Shown: positions 59,047-64,000 of the stretch, in pieces
Layout: the number at the start of each line of letters is the position of its first letter
Position numbering within the stretch: the stretch's first letter is position 1
Assembly: GCA_963556695.1 (NCBI GenBank)
Contig: CAUWAG010000010.1
Location: forward strand, 372,001 to 436,000
Reading direction: 5' to 3'
Length of the DNA: 64,000 nucleotides
From: Anthostomella pinea
Lineage: Eukaryota > Ascomycota > Sordariomycetes > Xylariales > Xylariaceae
Translations under genes and position numbers: made by a program
The notes under the pieces: generated by a model
What the model was told of the DNA's origin: nothing
What the model saw: the letters and a program-made list of their open reading frames with translations, nothing else
Database searches by the model: none

Positions 59047-60261
59047 GTTGTGCAGTGAACGAATGACTGTGAACGAACGAATGGTCTGGTATGCTTTTCA
59101 CACAGAGAATAGAACAAGTCCTATCCTCTTGACTTTATATACGCTGTAGAGTCCATGGCGCTGCAGCCGCTTGGCAACGTGGATCTCGCCGCTCGGTTGT
59201 ATAGCGAAATGGAGGTCTACGCTGCAATGAAGGATCTGGTGTTGAGTAGCAATGCGGCGCTGATTTCGATAAACATATGCACGTGCAAGGAACCTTTTGG
59301 GGCACAGTTACTACATATGAAGTGTACGCGCGGAGTGTGGATCCAAAGTTGGGGGATACGGATTGCTAGAGGATCCTCGAGAAGGGGTCTATGCGGAACA
59401 TAATTAGCTCTCCGCCCGGAACCGTCAACCGCCCACTCCATGTGGAACAGTCCCGAGGTCTTGGCGTATGCGGTTATTGGAGGTGTCAAAGTGTCAAAGC
59501 CAGGGCCTACGATGGACATGCGTTCGTACGCGCTGTCGGACGAACCTACTATCCCCGGTGGAGAGAGATGCAACAGATCTTCTCGTCTGATGAGCTGCTC
59601 TCCACTGGGGCTCCAGACGACCAGACGGCCAGAGCGCTACCGTGCCATGCCACCTCGCATGGGTACACGTAAGCTTTCTCAACACCTGCAGACGAAGGTC
59701 CAGAGTCTGAGAGCACCTAGATCTTTGCCATATGTTGTTGGTATGCAGTTGGTATGCAATGGTAGGCGCGCGTTAATTAAATTTTTGGGCACCCTGCTGC
59801 AGGTGTTCCGGGTGATTCGGCTCGGAATTCTAGATAAGGGACCATCAACCCAACAAGACATGCAAGTGGGTTGACGGATTCATCTGCATGGAAGCCAGGC
59901 AAAATATAAATCCAAATCGCGGTATGTAGATCGCAAAGCAGGCAACGGGCCGAAGAACCATACCCAGCCCACGGTAACGTCGTATACATGTCAAGTGTGT
60001 GTCGTGCCAATTCGAGAACATGTAGAAGGATGATCCTCAATATCTAGATAGTGCATACTATGCGCTGTGACCAGGACAGAGATGCAGAGCCCGCATGATA
60101 TGTCCCGTTGAGAAACGAGTCACACTCAAGACACATAATCGTTCGAGTGCCTTTGACGCTCATGACAGCGGAAGGCGCCTCTCGCCTATGTCTCGATGTT
60201 CCAGTTAACAAGAACCAAAAGAGACAGAGGTGGGTTAAGGCCGACTGGTACTCCATGATAT
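59047..60261. other. Intergenic, no gene recognised
   Basis: The first part is the peroxidase promoter. Frames of up to 144 codons (59440-59874) have no recognised domain. No repeat was seen. Confidence 0.4.
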
Positions 60262-60900
60262 TTAGAAGTCTCTCATGAACCCACGATGGCTCTCTCGCGC
60301 AATATCGCGGACTCTTCGGGCTGTGCTATTGCTACCATCTACCGCAACAATGATGGAGCCAGAGGCACTGCTGCCATCCTGGAAGACGAGAGACAGGACG
60401 CGGTTCGTATGCTTCTCGCCCGAGTACCTGTTCACCGAGTAAAGGATGTTGTGCTGCAGCTCGCGCCGATGTGGACTTCGGCCGCACGTTTGCCCCCACT
60501 TCACGTGCTCGCCAGGTCCTCGAAGGAGCGCCAGCCACATCTTTTCACGCGATACGCGCCACCGTTCATATGCAGATATGGCGGAATCTTGAACTTCACT
60601 GGGTCGCGTTACTGCAGGTGAGCAGTGAGCATATCCGCCTGTAGCATCTCGGGCATGTCAGCTGTGTGTCGAGCCGATCGTAATGGCCCAGCCGCCTTGG
60701 CCGCGCGCAGTAGGTGTGGCATCGCGCTCGAATATGCGGAAGGCGATGTTACGCTGCAGAGGTAATCAGGCACGAACTGTAGACGAAAATAGTTCGGAGA
60801 ATGTACCTTCTTGAGAGCCTGGCCCGGTCAGCCCTGTGTAAGGCCGACGATGCCCGAACCCACGATAAGGACCGGGAACGAGGCCGGTGAAAGAGGTCCA
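60262..60900 (-). pseudogene. N-terminal remnant of a FAD-dependent monooxygenase
   Basis: The minus strand reads PVLIVGSGIVGLTQG, the FAD-binding GxGxxG motif, interrupted at once by a TGA. An intron-like GTACAT...GCAG follows, then AFRIFERDA and GQGGWAITI. After a stop and frameshifts come VSREKMWLALLRGPGEHVKW and FQDGSSASGSIIVAVDGSNS, the region before the second FAD contact of aromatic-ring hydroxylase-type enzymes. The C-terminal half is absent. It is a truncated pseudogene. Confidence 0.7.
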
Positions 60901-62486
60901 CCACGGAGTAAGTCGCTGTAAGTGGAGACTCGACGGACGCCGGGATCAACACAACGACGCTCTTCATCCGAGTCCCGACAGCATCCATTCATCACGTTCC
61001 GATCTCGGATGTGGCTTAGTCAGCATCATGAGTTGAATGATCCGAGTCGCTGCGGTGTAGCTGCGATGTTCCAACCATCCTGTCGATTGCTGCGCCGTCC
61101 ATGACCCAATAGGGGCTATCCAACCCAGTCACTCTCGAGGGTCGCAGGAGAAATTATCAACACGGCGCAATGTTTCCCGGCTTCTAGGCTGGGCAAAGAT
61201 GGCCTTGTCATCATTGCTATGGTGGGATGGGCCTACCAGTGGTATGAGTTCCAGATTTTATCTCTGAGCGGAACGTCGGGCATGACAGTACCCTGCGCAT
61301 GCGCACTGCACTCGCAAAAATGCCTGCTGCGGGGACGAGTTAAAGCAGATTTTCGGTCAGGAGTTCGACCGTCGGACTGCTCTTTACGCATTGGCAACTC
61401 TCGTATTAACGGCCTATTAGTCAATGTATATCTCGCTCTGTGAGATGCTGGGCTGGTTGATCATCTCATGCCTCTTCATGCCGAGCAGACAGTCAGCAAG
61501 AGGGATACTAGATACTAGCTACCTAGATACTGATCCCTGGATGCTTAAGACGTACGTTGCCTCCCACAATTCAAAAACATACGACAACTTGTCTTGTCGA
61601 GACCCTGTGAAAGTTGGTCAGTGTTAGATTTCAGAAATGGTCCGTATTGGAAGATGAAGGATGGCCGATGGGGGTACCTTCCCACTATAACCGTGAAAGT
61701 GACTTCCAACGTTTATCTAATAAGGTGATACCACAGGATGACCAATATACTGGTCAGTGGCGTACCTAGCCTGAGCACATATTCTGAGAGTCTAACACCG
61801 CGAGGAGCGCAACTAGACTTAGCGCACAGCACGGGGGCTCTGCTTTTTGTTGTCTTTTGGGGTATTTGGGTTTGGCTCCTCCCTTCCGGTCGAAGAGCTT
61901 AAAAATAAAATAATGGTTAGCCCATAGAACTCTTACGTGGGTGAATACAACGTGCACCAAGGACTCAGTTGGCAGAAGGGGCATCCAGTTTTTATAAGGA
62001 AAGAAACGTCGTGTTAGGTGCTATGTGAAGCAGTAAACTCGTCAAAGCGTGCGGCGGCCGCTACGTGCTGGGAGGATTGATGGTCAAGGGACGACCTGTT
62101 GAAATCCGAAGCCTTCTACTACGATCATTTAAGCCGACAAGTAGTCCATGTTCCCTTAGTTCTAAGGCGTGCCATCAGGGTATGTGGGTCGGAAAGGTTG
62201 ATACTTTGTGGCTTGGAGTCTCGGTTTAAGTTTATTCTCTCTCGCTTTTTCTTTTTCTATTCTTCTGCAACGGTGCCCCAAACCTGGCAAAGCATACAAA
62301 GAGGAGAAGAGAGCAAGAAGGTACACGTAAAAATAAAGATCGGTTCTATTTCCTGGGCCTCTCGACCATCATACTTCACCTCTCTCAATCCCGCCCTTCA
62401 CCATTTCAGTCCAGCTGCCAGCCGATCCTCTCTTTGCGCACACATATACAACACACGACTGAACCTCTGTCTCGCCCTTGCCTACC
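60901..62486. other. Intergenic, no gene recognised
   Basis: About 1.6 kb. A short frame at 61233-61443 and others are not protein-like. The last 200 bases are the leader of the F-box pseudogene. Confidence 0.4.
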
Positions 62487-63453
62487 ATGGCGACGCCAAC
62501 CTTACCCGGTCTCCCGATGGAGCTGAAGGAGGAGATTTGCCTCAACCTGTGTATACACTGCCAGCATCGGAAGTCGGATCCTTATCCATGCTTCAACACC
62601 GCCAGCTGTTTCAGCAATCAGAAGGCGCTGACTGCATTGTGTCACGTGAACAGGAACCTACGCGACATTGCACAACCCATTCCCTTTCACTACTACTCTG
62701 TCCAAAACATCCCGCCCACCAGACTGCCCATCAGACTCGGGGGATCTTGGCACTCAACACGCCACTGTAAACCCGACGTTACGCTCCCGAAATTCGTGCG
62801 CAGCATCTTCCATCGTCCTGACCTTGCCAGAAAGGCTCGCTGCCTTTCGCTATCGCCAAGCTGGGACCACCTCTTCGACTTCCATACAGACCCTGACCTC
62901 TGGCGCAACATATGCGAGCTCGTCCTCCAAATTAGACCGCCATACCCAAGCTCACGACAAGAGGTTGTTGCATGGCGAGAACCCGAACGCTCGGTATCGC
63001 GTATCGTTCTCGAATTGATACTGATCACCGCTTTGCCGTGATTGGAGTATCTCCTGTTTCACCAACTGAACAAGCTGCCCTACGGGCCGTTGCACTTCCT
63101 CAACCCGATCCCGAGCTTGAAAGTCGTATAACTCACTAGGCTGATGGGTTTGGACTATTATCTTGCTGACCAGAAGGAACTGTTCAAGCTGGCACCCAAC
63201 CTCACAGTGTTAAATGGCTCATCGGGCGAATACGCGTTCCGGGGGTCATTGCAGCAAATGATCTCTCAGAGCTCGAGTATTCGTTGGACCGTCCACGACT
63301 TGGCCTTGGGCAACCTTCGAAAACTCAGCTTGAGCGACGTTCGAGATCGTCCCTTGGCTTCGGTCCTTCAACGATGTCCACAACTTGAGGATCTGGAGTT
63401 TCGCGATTATAACCGCTGGGCTAACTCCTGGTCGTCACAGCCAGTGCTCGGAT
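62487..63453 (+). pseudogene. F-box-like gene with two stops, truncated by a transposon
   Basis: From ATG 62487 the frame reads TLPGLPMELKEEICLNLCIH, an F-box-like start, and continues with KALTALCHVNRNLRDIAQPI and a Trp/Leu-rich middle to a TGA at 63039-63041. The same frame goes on (LEYLLFHQLNKLPYGPL) to a TAA near 63129, then resumes with LKLAPNLTVL-like leucine-rich text (LALGNLRKLSLSDV, RCPQLEDLEFRDYNRW). At about 63453 it changes abruptly into transposase coding sequence. An intact gene would encode an F-box substrate receptor. Confidence 0.7.
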
Positions 63454-64000
63454 GAATTCATATATCTGTGCTATATAAACAACGTTTATCTGAGCTTTAT
63501 TCCTACCCATACGGTAAGTTATATGCTAATTAGTAATTATTTTGCTAATAGAGGTAGTCTCACATCTTCCAGCCCCTAGATTTGACCGTGTTCTTTGTGG
63601 TGAAAGCCGCCTACCGCCGCCTCATCAACCAGCTCGGTTAGTTGAACAATTCCGCTCCTATTGGCAAAGTACGGTTCCTCAGTTGCCTGGCTAAGGCCCG
63701 TGAAAAATCCACGGAGGCTATCGTGCGTTCGGGGTGGCGTGCTGCCGGTCTTTGGCCTATAAACCGACGAAAGACCCTCACGAACGAGCATATGATGAAG
63801 GCAGCAGAGATCCAAGCAGCAGCAGTTATTATAATGAACCCTGAAACCATATCTAAGGCATTAGAAGCCCCTAAATCAGGGCAGGAGATTGAGCTGATGC
63901 TATCAGCAATTGCTGAGACCTTTGAGCAGCGAGCAGGAGTCCGCTCGGTTGTAAAAGCGTACGGTGAGATGGCAATTGAGCTAGCCCTTATAAAGGAGCT
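63454..64000 (+). mobile_element. 5'-truncated Fot1/pogo-type transposon, runs off the window
   Basis: The fragment begins with transposase code (DEFIYLCYINNVYLSFIPTH). A 40-nt intron-like gap follows (GTAAGT...AATAG), then QPLDLTVFFVVKAAYRRL, a stop, SAPIGKVRFLSCLAKAREK and AIVRSGWRAAGLWPINRRK. This is the part just after the second catalytic motif of Fot1-type transposases up to the C-terminal region. The frame remains open from about 63650 to the window end. It is a family distinct from elements 1-3. Confidence 0.8.

Noticed and set aside
1..64000. CRISPR arrays, rRNA genes, bacterial-type operons
   Set aside because: No regularly spaced repeats or rRNA sequence were seen, and genes have fungal introns and single transcription units.

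Overview
The window is nuclear DNA of a filamentous ascomycete (Pezizomycotina). Genes carry short introns (about 45-110 nt) with fungal splice and branch-point signals. Several proteins are typical of moulds: a Chs7-type chitin synthase chaperone, a KRE2-type mannosyltransferase, a secreted GH3 beta-glucosidase and a secreted haem peroxidase. Old transposons are AT-rich and full of C-to-T/G-to-A changes, as expected from repeat-induced point mutation (RIP). The species cannot be fixed from this sequence.

Region 1 (1-17.5 kb) is transposon-rich. Three related pogo/Fot1-type elements lie in the same orientation and end at 2709, 5885/8438 and 14440/16435. Each lies in or at the edge of a gene: a decayed MDR reductase, a decayed zinc-finger regulator and an otherwise intact alpha/beta hydrolase. 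The hydrolase insertion has perfect 86-bp terminal inverted repeats and a TA duplication, and without it the gene reads in frame. The oldest copy (about 200-2709) carries nested solo LTRs. Between them are a small secreted kinase-like protein (9371-10111) and a single-pass membrane protein (11656-13080).

Region 2 (18.5-32.4 kb) starts with a nine-exon GH3 beta-glucosidase. It is followed by a nest of mobile elements: a complete but mutated Ty1/Copia element (22602-27860, TSD TACCC) between inverted copies of a second pogo-like family. The right-hand copy itself contains a solo-LTR-like insert and a possible tRNA-derived SINE. An AT-rich island and a 393-bp LTR end the nest.

Region 3 (32.6-59.1 kb) is mostly ordinary gene space: a large protein of unknown function, a short-chain dehydrogenase with an apparent frameshift, two more single-pass membrane proteins, an Hsp70-like ATPase, an F-box/LRR-like gene, Chs7, a DUF4604 protein, a GT15 mannosyltransferase and an 11-exon peroxidase. 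Decayed genes lie among them (an EXD-like exonuclease and the end of a sorbosone dehydrogenase-like gene).

Region 4 (59.1-64 kb) holds mainly dead genes: a FAD monooxygenase fragment and an F-box gene with stop codons, cut off by a 5'-truncated Fot1-type transposon that runs off the window. Chs7, the mannosyltransferase and the glucosidase act on cell wall or secreted carbohydrate, but nothing shows one co-regulated cluster. No CRISPR, rRNA or convincing tRNA gene was seen.
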